From Loxodes magnus (Eukaryota > Ciliophora > Karyorelictea > Loxodida > Loxodidae), in contig CAMPDV010000889.1 of assembly GCA_946699065.1 (NCBI GenBank), positions 1-64,000 on the forward strand: a stretch of DNA of 64,000 bases, in the 5' to 3' direction. Positions 25,560-38,757 of the stretch are shown here, piece after piece. Each line of letters starts with the position of its first letter. Position 1 is the first letter of the stretch. Made by a program: the position numbers and the translations under genes. Under the pieces are notes generated by a model. That model did not search any database and was not told where the DNA came from. It was given only the letters and a program-made list of their open reading frames with translations.

Positions 25560-26457
25560 ACTAAAAGAATGTAGTTTTACCATGCTTTTTCCTTACTAAA
25601 AATTAATAAATAATAGAATTCCATTAAGCTCCTTTTCTCTTACTCTTCTGATGTTTCCTTCTTAAAATAAGGATAATTTTATTTTTCTGCTATTTGGCAA
25701 TTGTTTTTTCCCTGAATCGTAACATCTAAGTGTTTATCACCTCGACAAATATGTAAACCTTTCCGAAATTTATTTTGTTCTTCTTTATTTTAGCTCTCAT
25801 TTACTAATGAAAAGGTTTTTTTATAAATCTGCACCTTAAAATAGTAAATTTTACCTATCTCTGCCTATTCCTTCATATCTTGTATATGCACAATTGTTTA
25901 AGCTCTGTGTTATTCCGTAATTTTTTATACTCTTCTAAATAGTCAGAGTTAGTTTCAATTACCTTCTAGAGGTTATGTAAAAAATGCCCGCTTACTTTCT
26001 CTGCTTTTACTCAAAAGGATGTTCATTTCTTCTATATCTTTCTATCTATATTTATAATATCGCTATTCATTCTATTAGCTGTTGCTAACTTATTTGGCTT
26101 CACTCTATTTATTGTCAATCTTTTCTGAATTAATGTGGATTATAATATTTTGCTTTAAAAGCTTTTTTACTGCAAAACTTAATGGTTTTCTTTGGTTTAC
26201 TCTTACAGTTTTATTCTCTATGGAGCACAAATTTTTTCATCGATTGCTACTTCTTTTTGAGTTTAATCTTGCTAACATGTTTATCCTGTCTCTTCATTAT
26301 ACCAAGAAACCTTTGGTTTTTCTTCTCGTTTTGGTATAAAATTCAGACCCGCTTACAGTTCCACGAAAGACTCTTATATCTGTTAGTAAATTTACATTTG
26401 AAGCTTTTTATTCTCTCATCCAATTTTTAGAAAAGCCTCAACATCTGCTATAAGCAT
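25560..26457 (-). CDS. Unrecognised Gln-rich protein with possible OB-like C terminus
   Basis: Starts at ATG 26457 (MLIADVEAFLKIG...). The first ~165 codons form one frame of hydrophilic, Gln-rich sequence (ENKKLQMQIYQQIQESFVEL; KREEKPKVSWYNEETGQ). The 3' part, in another frame, reads KITEQHRAQTIVHIQDMKEQ, GKIYYFKVQIYKKTF and KGLHICRGDKHLDVTI, with the alternating pattern of a beta-barrel, possibly an OB fold (weak). Two introns of 16 and 28 nt (both GT-AG) between the blocks would restore one frame, but other solutions exist. TGA reads as Trp at KIGWENK and KKWTSFW. Short plus-strand frames at 26082-26430 are its shadows. Confidence 0.5.
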
Positions 26458-26839
26458 AGTTCAAAGATAAAATCAAAAATTTAATTTCTATTTTTATTTA
26501 TTTTTCTTACAGATGAAATCATAAGTAAATTAAGCCAATATGCTACAATCTTCAATGTCTTTATTTTTTATTATATAAAAGTAAGAAAAAAACCTAATTT
26601 TATTTAAAAAATAGATTTAAGTAGCTCAAAAAGTAGATCTTTCTTGAAGGAATATCTTTAAATAAATACATTAAACTGCAATAATAATAAAAGCTACAAA
26701 TTTAGCTTTATAGACTAAAATGAGAAGCCTGTTTTTTAATTGCTAGAGTGGTAGACTAGAATATTAATTTATATATAGATTCATTTATAAGATTAAATAT
26801 TTAAAAATACAAGAAAGATATGAATGTCTAAAAGTACGT

Positions 26840-28200
26840 TATGCATAATCTAACTTACTTTATGATTTCATTTATCTTTGCTGATATTTTGGAACCATAT
26901 ACAATCATCTTTCGCATCAAAAGTTATTTAATCAAACTCCATTCAAATTTATTTTACTTAATGTATTGCTGACAATAGATCTAAGGTTTTCTATCAATGC
27001 GTTTATTAACGAATGAATCTCTGTTAATTTCTAGTTTTTCAGTAATCCTATGAACTAATAAAATTCTTAATTTATTACCTTATTTCTTATCGTAAGTAAA
27101 TTATTATATTTATTAAATTGGAACATAACAATCCAACTATTAAATCTGAACAATCTTTAACTGTTTTAAATCAATATAATAAATTTCATTTATTGGTAGT
27201 ATTCATCCTAAGGCACCAACATATATTATATTGTAATTTCCAATTGGTACCTATTTATTAGCAATTTCTTTTAATCTTATTTATAAATTTTCAAATATAT
27301 GATGCTATCTTATTTATTTAGTCACTATTAATAATCTACCTCATTTTAATTATTTTCACTCTTTCTTTATTTTTATTTTAAAACAGTTAATCAATTACTA
27401 AAAACTGGTAAATTATGTAATGAATAAAGTGTTATTATGTTTAGGAATTATGCCAATTTCTTATAATTTCCAGGATTTTACTTAATTAGTAGTATCATAT
27501 TGTTAAATATTTTTAATAGTTTAAATTTTCCTATTCCAGTTGATCCTAAAGGAAGAAGTATGTATTAGATATTTTGCTTTTCAAAATTAAATAAATTAAA
27601 TTGCTAACTTTTAATTTATTTATAGTTGAATATCTATAATTTCTAATATTTTAAGTTTAATTTAATTTTTTTAATTTTTAATTTTCTAGTCTTTTTTCTG
27701 AATTTATAAGTTAATTTTGTTGGATAATGCTTATTGCTTATTAATTCTGTATAAAATATTTAAAACGCATCTTCATTGTAACTTTCCGTAGAATTATTTC
27801 TTTTAAATATACAGTTAGTATCTTCTTAATGTCACATGTTTATATAAAAATGAGTTAATTTTAGCAATTTTAGGTAAAAGATTTTTATTTATACTTTTAG
27901 AATCTAAAAAAGTAAATTATTAGATTATTATTTTTTTAATTTTAGTTCTTATAGTAATTATTTTTTTTCCTATATTAAATAATAGAATCAATTCATAATA
28001 GTTATATTTTTTTAATTCTTTGCTACTACTCTCAAATAAACGATTCGGAGTAAAATTTGTTTTGAGTCATATGTAAAAAATCTCATAATTCATCTTCAGA
28101 AAAATAATGCTTATTTCTTATATTTTTCAAATTAGTAAATATTATTAGATATTAGATTAGATTAATTTTTATTAAATTTAAGTTTTCGTTATTTATCTCG
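26840..28200 (-). CDS. Unknown protein with a possible P-loop (approximate limits)
   Basis: Minus-strand protein-like sequence. Around 27524-27550 it reads LPLGSTGIGKFKLLKIF, which fits a Walker A box (GxxGxGK followed by a residue other than the usual S/T). Further on are EIANKQVPIGNYNIIYVGAL with GWILPINEI (Trp from TGA), then a charged tail to about 26850. The blocks lie in more than one frame, so introns or decay are present. If the P-loop is real this is an NTPase, but I see no clear Walker B and cannot assign a family. Confidence 0.35.
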
Positions 28201-28699
28201 ACTTAGTTTTTCATTTAATGAGAACATTTGCAAATTATTCTACTTTCCAAACTTCTCAGTATTTCTAAAATTTTGTATTTCTCAAAAAAGGATTAATTCA
28301 AATATATTTTAATTTACTATTCTACGTTATAATAGTTTTAATAAATATCTATTTACAAAATCCTTTACAATCCATTATTTTTATTTTACTTTTTGTCATG
28401 TTTTTGATTTTATACTTTAGTACATTATTAATATCTAATACAAGCTAAGCATCTTAATTGGTTATTCATAATTGAAGTTAAGGTTTCATGAACGGCAATA
28501 TAAATTTATCATTCCGTCAGGATTTTATAATTTCCTTTTAATAAAAAGCCAATTTCTTATATCTTAACATATAATCTTAATTTGCTGTTTAGTTCTTTTG
28601 CTATTTTTATCGACTTTCCTTTTTAATTTGTTGGTTTATTTAGTTTTTATTTAATGTTAGGTGCATTAGTGTAAAATGATAGTAACTATAATTGTAATT

Positions 28700-30170
28700 A
28701 GTTTGATTAATTTAATTTTATAACATCAATAATGATGTTTTATTTTAGCTAAAATTAAAGTATTATTCTCTAATGTTGCTGTTTATACTTATATATAATT
28801 AATATGATTAATGATATAAAATGTATTATGTAATATATGCTTCATACTTATAATTCAAATCTAAATTAATCTTTATTATAATTTAGTGAAGAGAAAGTTC
28901 CCTATAATTCTCTATTAAAGTAACTAGTTTTGCTATTTTACTAACTGCTACTTAATTTATTACATATCCCTTTTACATAATCTAGATATTTTCATCTATT
29001 TTTAGTTATTTTTAAACTAAATAACTAAAAATAAAATAAATCTCATTTACTAAAGCTAAAATTAATAGAATAGCTTCTATAATTTATTACTTTTAAACTA
29101 TTATTAAATTACAATACTTTAAAACCTTAAACTTTGCTAGATAAGAAAGGAAAATAACCTATTAAGGATATAATAGATTAGATATAAGCATTAATTTTTT
29201 ATTTATTGCTAAATAAATTTAATTCGGAAAGATAATTGAAATCTCATTAGTACAAGAAATATTCCATTATAAGTCTTGCCTTACGTTACTATATTAACTT
29301 TGAGTAAGTTTCATTAAAGCATAAAGTAAACATAGCTACAGACCTCAAGACAATCATATTAAGAATCTCTCTTAGAGCATAAATTTATTTCCTCCTAGGT
29401 ATGAATTTAATATTTTTAAGGATTTTAGGAGATTATTTAGTATACTAAGATTGAGAGAAGCACATAATGATACTCCTACAGACTTTTTATTTTATACTTA
29501 AGCATTTTTTTAAATTTTCTTTGTAATTGAATATTCTTTTTAATAATCTAAGTTATAATGAAACTTAGAGCTATTGAAATCCCTAATACTTTTAACTAAA
29601 TAATTTTAGAATGCTGTTACAAATGTTAAATGATATAGGAATTAAAAATAGAAATAGTATCCAGTTTATAAAAGGATATAATAATTAAAATTAATTTTAG
29701 AGATTATAATAAGTAATTGTATGATATAATAATAATACTTCCAGTTATTATTAGTAAACCATATAATTATACTCAATCTATCATACTTTTCATTTATTTT
29801 CTATTACCATTCATCTTACATAAGTTTAACCAATATAATAGTAAGCCAGGCTTAAATTAAGGCATCAAGAATAACTTTTTGGGACTAGATAATTAGTTTT
29901 AAATAGAAAATTATCAAAACAATATATACTAAAGTCTATAAAATTAATTTAACACTTTATAAAGTAAGCTATTAACATTAGAGTTTAATATATCTTAGGT
30001 AAAATAATAATAACAAAGAGAAATAATAGTATTCTCATATATTCACTTAATTATCCTAATAATAAACCATGTAATATAATATTTTACTTAAAAAGCATAT
30101 AGTTAAAATAAACACATTAAGTGGATTAAGATTTATCAAATAATAAATAATTATAATTTAACTTTAAGAT
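28700..30170 (+). other. AT-rich intergenic stretch
   Basis: AT-rich sequence with no gene, repeat or structure I can support. Confidence 0.5.
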
Positions 30171-30189
30171 ATTCAAGCATAGTTATATC

Positions 30190-30580
30190 AAAAATCAGTC
30201 CTTTAATTAAAATAATTTATTCACTTGATAAATCTTTCAGCTACTTAGCGAATTATCTTAGTTATAATAATCCTTCTTAAATTTTTAAGGCTTTTTTTAT
30301 CCTTATGATCTCTAAATAAGAAACTTCAGCGGTAATTCATTTTCTCTTTATTTTTAAATTATAGAAACAATTTTTTCTTTCTAACTTGATATCCAGTTAA
30401 ATCTTAAATATTGCCTTTAATTTTCAATTGTCTTTTCCGGATATCTCATAGATTTCAATTAAAACACTTAATTGGTTTAAGTTTTTCGTTTTTCAATTAT
30501 CTAGATAATCCTTTCAAAGCATTCTAAATTTTACTTGTTTTTCAAATAATTTATAAGCAATCTCCTTCTTTATGAGTTTT
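30190..30580 (-). CDS. Short unrecognised basic protein fragment
   Basis: One minus-strand frame reads NYLKNKQNLECFERIIQIIE, then MRYPEKTIENQRQYLRFNW and LPLKFLIQRSQGQKKPQKF. It is rich in Lys and Gln, with many TAA/TAG codons. No family recognised and start not identified; it may be a remnant. Confidence 0.3.
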
Positions 30581-32449
30581 TATATTCTTATTATTTATAT
30601 AAAAGTGAGAATCAATATATGATACTTTACTATGATAAGAGAATTATCTAAATAACATAAGATATTATTAATTTATGAGCATTTAAAACATTTTTCTAAC
30701 TTCGATACTATTATTAAGTTTTATATCTAAAACTTAGCAAGACTGTTTACTATGACTTATCAGTAATTATTTCAATTTTCAAATTAAGCGTTTATTTTGA
30801 TGTTAAAATATCTTTATAATTTTATTTCTTTAATCTTAAATAAAAGTATGCTACCACTTTATTATATTTATCTTATTTAAATTTACCAAATGTTTATTCT
30901 TATGCTAATAATACCTATTTTTCCTATAGTAAATAATAATTTTATTAGTAAAAGATTAATATATTATCTATTAATATTCTATTATCTAGAATATCTTTGC
31001 TATGTCTAAATTACTTACTATAAATTTATAAATTTTATTACTTTTTATAGTTTAAAATAGTATGTTTACTATAAATTATAATTATTTAAAATTATTATTT
31101 AAACAGATACTTTACTAAATGGAGAGAATGTATAGTTTCATTAGTTAAATATTTATTAGTATAAATATAGATAGTTTTGTTACTTATAAGAATTAAATAA
31201 AAAAGTTAGTTTTTCATTAAGTTTATTCTGCACTTTGTTAGAATTAAAAAATAGGTCTTTTGATGATTAAGATTTAAAACATATAACATAAATAAAAAAT
31301 CTAAACTAATAAGTTTGATATATTTACTGACATTATTTAAAATTGAACATTATACAGAAACTAAAAACTTTTATGAAGGAGCAAGATTAATAAATAGATT
31401 ATAATCTTTATAAAAATGTCAAAATAATAATAAAGCAAATAACTTGTAAAATTAATTAACTATGATCAAAAATTGTACTATATAAAATCAAATTAAAAAT
31501 TGGAATTTAAATAATCTAAAAAAGTAAATAAATTCTTATAATTAATAGAAAGAGATATAAGCACTCTTCAAAGAATATTAAAAAAGAATTAATTTTAATT
31601 TCTATTTAAATATAAATTTATTAAACTAATCAAAAGTACTACAAAAATAAAATAATTCAACCTTAATTGTAAAATGACAATTCCTGAGAGGATTAAGTTT
31701 TAATCTTAAAGAGAAAAATATTTTCTTTAAGGAAGTCTCTTTTGCGAATTTTTCTTTACATAATTTATTTCTCGATAATTTAGATTTGATCCTTTGCTTA
31801 TTTTACAATAAAATTTTTGTGCAAACAAAAGTTAAACTTATTGTGTTTAAAGCTTAAGTTTAGAAATCAATTTTCCTAAAGTCTTGAAATTATCTGCAAA
31901 TGATACAGATTCATTTCAAGATTTTTGGTAAAAGTTTCTCAAGTTTTCCATTAGTTTTTTTATCATATAAACAAAATCGTAATTAGCAAAAATATTAAGT
32001 ATTTTCTTATTAATTCATAAACTTAAAGTAATTCCTAATTAGAATTAATATCTTGAAGAGAACGCATCAAAAAAATTGCAAGTGGAATTTAAATTTTATA
32101 ATATGATCTTTACATAGAAATTTGTATTTGTGTTCAATGCCTTGTAATATATCCTTGTTAATTTATTAAGAGACACGTTAAAAATATAACGATTAATAGT
32201 TATGCTTTTCAAGTTTCCTAATCTAAAAATTATATATTTTTTAAATTATAAATATTTATTTTTCCATCTAAATTAATTAAAAAAATTATTAATAAATTGA
32301 AGTTTCTTAAGAATTTTAAATGCTTAAATTTTATTTTTATTTTTACTAATTCTACTAGTTTTTTAGCTTTAATTATTTTGATTACTGTAAATTAGATAAA
32401 TTATTATCATTATAAAGTGAAGTTTTTTTTTAAATAATTCAATTATTTA

Positions 32450-32600
32450 AGTAAAATCATTTTAATATAAAGAAATGCTTACTTTTTTATCTAGATACTA
32501 AGATTTTTGGCATTAAAAATATTATATTTAATGAAATTCTTTAATTTTAAAGATTTTTTTATTCTATAAATTTTTTAATTTTTAATTAAATTTTTATCAT
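32450..32600 (+). repeat. Direct repeat, unit A
   Basis: About 140 bp containing TTTTTTATCTAGATACTAAG and TTATATTTAATGAAATTCT recurs in diverged form at 34045-34190, same orientation, 1.6 kb downstream. Confidence 0.75.
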
Positions 32601-34044
32601 TTTTCTTATTTATATGCAACCTATTAAGAAATAATTAAACTTTTTAAGGTTTTCGAAAATAACTTATTTTACTTTCTTTAACTATAATTATGTATAGATA
32701 TCCTAAATTTGCTTAAGTATTTTTATAATATAATGATAATAACTCGTGTATCATATCTTTAATCATAAAATTTAAAAATTAATTTAATAGTTTATTTTTT
32801 AATAACCTTTTACTTACTATCTTACTAAAATTCCAAATTATTTAATATAATAGGATTATAGCTAAAGACTTATTTTGCATTTTTATAATTAGATGTTGAT
32901 AGTAATGTTTTTTAATAAACTACGGATAATTGGAAAAAATTTATCGAATGAATGAAAAAATATTTAGAAGTAATAGTAATTTAGAATTATTAGGTCATTG
33001 ATGCTTAAATTTTTAGATTTAATACAGATTTGTTAATTATTAAAAAAAACTAAATACTAATTAAAAAAACAATTAAAAATGTTTTTAATTTAAAGAAATT
33101 GAGCAAAAACTTTGAAACTTACAGCAAATAAAATAAAATAATTTGATGACTTCAATATTTTAAAGTTCAAATCTTAAAAAAAACTTAAAATTCAAATTTT
33201 ATATTATTCATACATAAAAATTAGTTTACAAAAGAAAATAAAATTATTTTCTTTAGTTTAAACAATAAAATTATTTATTTCCCAAATAAGAAAAAAGTTT
33301 AAATTACGAAAATTATAAATTTAAAATATCATAATTTTTACTTTTTTTCATCGTAATTATAATATTTATTGGAATTTAAAATGCTTTAAGTATATTTTAA
33401 GAAATGTTGGATACTGTAAGAAAGATACAAGAAAAGTAACTAGTTTATGTTTTAATATGTTAATATCTATAAAGGAAAAATTTTATTCAAAATAAAAATA
33501 GTATCCCAAAGAAATTAATATTTCTTTACATTTTATCAAATATTATAAAAATTTAATTTTTTAGTCTCTATAATTTTCTTAGTTTATAATATATTAAAAA
33601 ATAACATCAAGATAGTTTATATTCATAAGTCTGAAAATTATAAATTAATTTTAAATTATTTTCAAATTAAAAAAATTAAATCATAATGCAAAATAAACTA
33701 AAAAATCTAATTATTAATGTAAAATAAAATATAATTTTTATTATTAAATTAAAGATTTATAATTAAAAATGCTAAATTAAAAAGAAAATCATTATATAAG
33801 AACATATTTCATTAATTTTTCTTAAATAAAGCATCTTATAAAAAATGTAATTTAAATAAATAAAATGAAAAAGATTGTACTTTTATAATTTACGATTAAA
33901 AAATTTCTCTAATTAGAATTGGAAAATATAAAATTACGAACAATTTTTAACTATATATGACTAAGTGCAAAATTATTGTAAAGATAAAAATAAAATATTT
34001 TTCTTTTATAATTATTAAATATCTCTTACGTTTTTTAAATTTAT

Positions 34045-34190
34045 TAAAATAAAATAATTTTAATATAAAGAATTGCATATTTTTTATCTAGATATTAAGA
34101 TTTTTGTCAATAAAATTATTATATTTAATGAAATTCTGTAATTTTTCAGATTTTTTTTGTTTTTATTCAATAAATTTTTAAATCCTTAAT
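34045..34190 (+). repeat. Direct repeat, unit B
   Basis: Diverged second copy of the 32450-32600 unit (TTTTTTATCTAGATATTAAG; TTATATTTAATGAAATTCT). No coding capacity was recognised in either copy. Confidence 0.75.
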
Positions 34191-34799
34191 TCTTTAGATA
34201 TTTTGTCAAGCTTCTCGAATTTTCTATCATATACTGTTTTTAACAAAAGAATTAATCTTTTAAAAATCTTCCAAGAAATTTAGTTTACTTCCTTTAATCT
34301 TTACCTGTAAAAGAATCACAGATTTAATCAGTTTTTTTTTAATTTTAATAACTCTTTATTCAAATTTTTAATAGTAAAGTAACTTCTCTTGAGGATATTG
34401 TTGTTTGTATTAACTGATCTCCGGAAGTCCAAAATCCAGAGCTTTTTAGCAAATTATATTTTCATAATACCATAATTTTTTTTAATTAAGCGTTATTTTT
34501 ATTGTTTTATTATAAATTTACAAAAATTAAAATAGAATTATTTTTTAATTTTTTTAAAGTAAAATTTATAATAAAAATTAGTATATTATTTTTTTATTTT
34601 TTAAATAATTTTATAGTACCAAAATTTTATATCCATACTAAAAAATAATTAATAGTTAAAAAATCAAAGTAAAAATAATTTAAAGTTTATGCTTTTTATT
34701 TATTATGAAAAATTTGACTGTTGCTAAGCTAAAATTATTTTAGATTGCATTATATCTTTTAAGGTATTAATTTAAATTTCAATGAATTTGTTTTTTAAA

Positions 34800-36780
34800 T
34801 TCATATTCTCAAACTTACTTCATATTCGACATTTTCTTGATGCTTTCACTCGCCACTATTTTCTCAAAACTACAAATTACTATTTGAATAGAAGATATAT
34901 ATTGTAATTCACTCAAATTCACTCCTATTTATATTTAAATTATATACTTACCTTCTTTTATACTTAACCATCTTTAAGATCTTGCAATAATTTTGAATAT
35001 TTCACTTTCTTATCTATTTCTCTTATCCTCATGATATTACTCCTTTTATATCTCCAGTCAGCACTAATTCGTAAATTTCTCCCTAATATCCTCGTAATAA
35101 TATTAACCTCTCATCTGTTTAGAAATTTCATATTTTTACAATGTGTCATATTATCAAGATATTATAAACTTATTGTTAGTTGCTATTAGTAATATTCTCA
35201 CTAAATTCGTATGGCCTTCTAAAGTTCGTATGCTTTTTTTTGTTGGAAAGTTTCATATTTTGATTGTTTTGTCATAACCTCCAAATATTATGAGTTTTTT
35301 TCATGATTAAATTCTATTGTTATTATCGAATCTTGATATCCTTAGAGAATTAGAATACATTAACCAGTTGAAAAATTTCATATTTTTTATAGATTAATCA
35401 GAACTTTCCGAAACGATTCATTTGTTACCACTACCGATCTAGCATAATCGTGTGTCCCATCAAAGTACTTTTTAAGGTCACATTCAAAAATTCCCATACT
35501 TATATTGTACTAGCATAACTTCCCGGAACTATTTATTTCTAGTCCCTCTTTACAGCTTCATTCGCTCGTTCGGTCGAAGTACTCTTATAGAAATCACTCA
35601 GAAAATCCCAAATCTTTATAGTCGAATCATTACTTCCTGATATGATTATTTCTAGTCACTCGTGACCGCTATCGAATAAATTCAATCCATATGTTTCAGC
35701 AAAGTATCAAAAGATTAGGGCAATTTCAATTACATATTATTTAAATTTCCTCCATCTAAGTTGCAGTTGGTTAGCTTCGCATTCTTCATATTCCTTAGAT
35801 TGACCACTTATAAATTTGAGTTTCTTAGATTACAACCTTGAAAATTTGATTCATTCAATTAGCACCTTAGATTCTTATTCCCTCAAATCTTTTTTATATA
35901 AAATTATAGTTAAAACATTTTAAGATTGCTATCGCATTTGCAGAAGCTTATTCTACTTTGATATCAGCCTTAGATAATTCTATGATATCATTCAATTTTT
36001 TTTTATCAAACCTTAACTTGATAACTGTTTTAATTTAATCAAATCATTTTAATTATTACATATGTTAGAAAATTTAAAGGTTTTTCTTACAAATTAGCAT
36101 TTTTCAAAACTTTATTTTAAAATTTTTCTAATAATTTAGCAACATTCACTACTGTTAATAGTGTAAAATCATATTTAATTTATTATTTAAAATATTTATT
36201 TATTATATCTGCAATATTATAATCTTATGGATTTTAATTCTGCACTTTTCTGCAATAAAATTCATAACGATAAAATAATTTTAATTAACTGATCTGAAAT
36301 TTAATTAACATTTACTTCTTCATTTTTAACTTAGTTATATTTCTAAATCATTAACTTTATCTGTTTGTATTGATGTTTAATTATATGTAATAAGGCTACT
36401 ATTTCTTCTTGTTACTATCTAGTTTATGATGGTAAATGTAATGTTTTTTCTAAATTTTAAATTATTTCTTCGATTTTTCTTATATTATTTTATAATTGCC
36501 CTCTAATATTATTTAAGGTTTGAAGTACATACTTAATTGATGATATTAGAAAAGATTTTTTAGATCATCAATATAACTTTAATGAAGTTAATTTACTATA
36601 TCTTTTATTATTTAAATATTTGCAAATAATTCTATAAATTTTCATTTAGTTTTGCTTTTTATTGAAACTCATTGTTCTCTTCTCAAATTTTCAGTTGAAA
36701 TCTAGTCTTTTAACTCAGATATTTGCCTTTAAATATTTAATAATGTGTTTTACAAAATATTTATTGAGCGACATAAGGCC
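34800..36780 (-). pseudogene. Decayed coiled-coil / pentapeptide / WD40 protein gene
   Basis: Read 5' to 3' on the minus strand. A coiled-coil N-terminal region lies at about 36540-36230 (QLQNNIRKIEEIIQNLEKTL). Next come pentapeptide repeats at about 35860-35730 (NLRNSNLQVVNLRNMKNAKL, with N/L every fifth residue). WD40 remnants follow from 35690 on: [36 protein letters not shown] and a final R-K-W. WD motifs are in three different frames, with indels between neighbouring blades that are too dense for introns, so the gene looks dead. It is not a copy of the intact module WD40 gene; the domain order and sequence differ. Confidence 0.7.
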
Positions 36781-36849
36781 AATTTTAATGCACTTTGAAC
36801 ACATTAAGCAACTATATTGAAGTATCTTAGGAATTCTTTTCTAAGAACC

Positions 36850-37490
36850 AAATTATTTTTTAGGACTTTTATAATTTTACTAATCCATTTATTAAACTAA
36901 AACAAGCTTATAGATTTTAATTAATTATATTATAAATTAAAATTAAAGAGAATTTGTTTAAATGAAAACAAAGTAAAATTAATAAAATAATAAATTTGTT
37001 AAAATAGATATTATTTAATGCTTATAGCTAAGCAGTTTATTAAGCTCTTATTTATATTTTATTTATTTATTTTTTACATTTAAATATTTTAATTTTAGTC
37101 TTATCTTAAAAATTAATTCAAATTTTATATTTTTTAATGTCTATATTTTGGTAATATTTCTACATAATAATAGCAATATCGAGATATAGTGATAATACCT
37201 TGGTAAATACTTAAACAAATTGAAAATAATTTCCTTTACTAAATACTTCGCTAGTCTTCCTCAGTTTTATACTATATCATGACAATTCTACTTATTTTCT
37301 TTTCACCTATTTTGATTTAGATATTAAACTGAAACGGGGACTATTTTCGAATATTTATTAATACTGACTTATAAAGATTTCTACAAACATAGCAAGCAAA
37401 TATTTTCAATTAAGTATTTTAAATCTTTAAATATTATCCTTAGGAGTAATAAGCAGTTTACAATTAATTAATTATAAACTTTAAAATTTC
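36850..37490 (+). other. AT-rich intergenic stretch
   Basis: AT-rich spacer between the decayed WD40 gene and the GC-rich island. Nothing supported. Confidence 0.5.
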
Positions 37491-37494
37491 TCTT

Positions 37495-37775
37495 TCGAGG
37501 GACTGGAAACTCCTTTCCAGCTAGACGACTCAGGGCACTCTCTCAATGCATATAGAGAGGATATCCTGTTGCTTAATTCAATAGCATCAGTCATGTGTTC
37601 CATAACTAGGAGCCGACAGTCTTCAAGTTGCTAGCAAGAGTGGATAATCGGAAAGATTTTGTTTTCCTGCTGAGAATGACTCTAGCCATGGACCTTCTCA
37701 GTGGATAGGAACTTGACCTTATCCAAAATGCTAAAAGGTTTTATGAGAATCAACTTCAGCTCCCATCATCTTTTT
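37495..37775 (+). ncRNA. GC-rich, hairpin-rich island; candidate structured RNA
   Basis: About 280 bp with a far higher G+C share than anything nearby. On the plus strand it carries consecutive hairpins: CTGGAAA/TTTCCAG (37503-37520, 4-nt loop), CTCTCT/AGAGAG (37538-37559), GGAAA/TTTCC (37650-37667), TGAGAA/TTCTCA (37671-37700) and GGATAGG/CCTTATCC (37703-37724). A TTTTT run follows at about 37769, as in Pol III transcripts. I compared it mentally with U1, U2, U4, U6, U3, SRP, 5S, telomerase RNA and the Tetrahymena group I intron and saw no match. It can also be read as protein in several frames, one of them free of TGA, so a coding origin is not excluded. Confidence 0.4.
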
Positions 37776-37849
37776 AATTATCTAATTTTTAAATAATTCG
37801 TACATAATTTTAATATAACTATACATATAATAAAAAGTTTTAAAATTAC

Positions 37850-38757
37850 ATAGTAAACTCTTAATTTTACTATTATTTAATAATGATAATGAAATTAAAA
37901 TGTTCAAAAGTGCCAATCTGGACACTGTTTAAATAAGTTGTTTTATCAGCAATACTACTCATCATTCTTGACTTTCTAATGAAATTATCTTCACTAAGGT
38001 CTTCTCAATTTCTTTGATTTCTTATTCTTATTATTTCAAAAGGTACTTCACATCATTTTCTTCTGTAAATATCTCCATGCTAGTTGCAATAGAGCCTCTA
38101 ATATTTTTCTTATTCTTTACGCCAAAATTTTTCTTGAAATTCTAAAATTTTTAGCAATTCTTGTACAAATGTCACTTACTATTACAGTAGTAGCATTTCT
38201 TCCTTACTTATCTGATTGATTTTCGATTTATAACCTCTTTTTATTCTAATTCCATCTAATTTGTCTAATTAGCTATGTTGTGCTAATATTCTTTTGCTTA
38301 ATAAACTCCAACTCTTGTTTTTATACGATATTTCCAAGCCTTGCTGTTTCTTATCTATGTTCAGTTTAAATGTTCGAATATGCTTGGAGTTCCCTTTCTT
38401 GATTAATAATTCTAATCTCTAAGTTATCTTATCCAAGCGATAATAAATTTCTTAGTTCTTAATTTTCCTACTTAAGCCCTTTAATCTCTTCCTAGAGATT
38501 GGATATTTCAAATACTAACTAATAAACATTGATTTCCTTTTTAATTATCTTTGATGGAAGTTCTTTTCCTGTTATTATATTAGATTCCTTTCTTTTCATT
38601 ACTTTAGGAGGTGTTTATTATAGTTATTAGGTTTTTATTAGTTTTGTAAGTGGGGAGAAGAAGACTCTTGCTAATTTTTTTATGGCTGCTTTTTCTCCAG
38701 AGCTTTTTTCTCTTCTTTGCTGAAGAAAAAGCCGGGAACAAGATTTTAAGAATCCAT
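37850..38757 (-). CDS. PGFF-family protein with helix-turn-helix-like segment
   Basis: Starts at ATG 38757 with MDSQNLVPGFFFSKEEKKAL, matching the start of the gene at 10110 (PGFF followed by a Lys/Gln/Ser-rich tract). A long basic region follows. Around 38150 a different frame gives VIVSDICTRIAKNFRISRK, which resembles a helix-turn-helix and aligns at DNA and protein level with YICEKAARSFSISRK at 48830-49400. The 3' part reads SIATSMEIFTEENDVKYLLK and a hydrophobic helix. Frame changes imply short introns or damage. A sequence-specific DNA-binding role, perhaps from a mobile element, is an inference. The segment 38000-38700 contains TAA/TAG/TGA codons throughout. Confidence 0.45.

Larger units (their letters stand above)
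30600..34780 (+). other. AT-rich stretch with small coding-like fragments
   Basis: Mostly very AT-rich. Around 31670-31830 the minus strand has a short protein-like piece (QIMQRKIRKRDFLKENIF). Around 34390-34450 there is a slightly GC-richer patch that may be WD40 debris. A repeat pair is listed separately. I see no complete gene. Confidence 0.4.
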
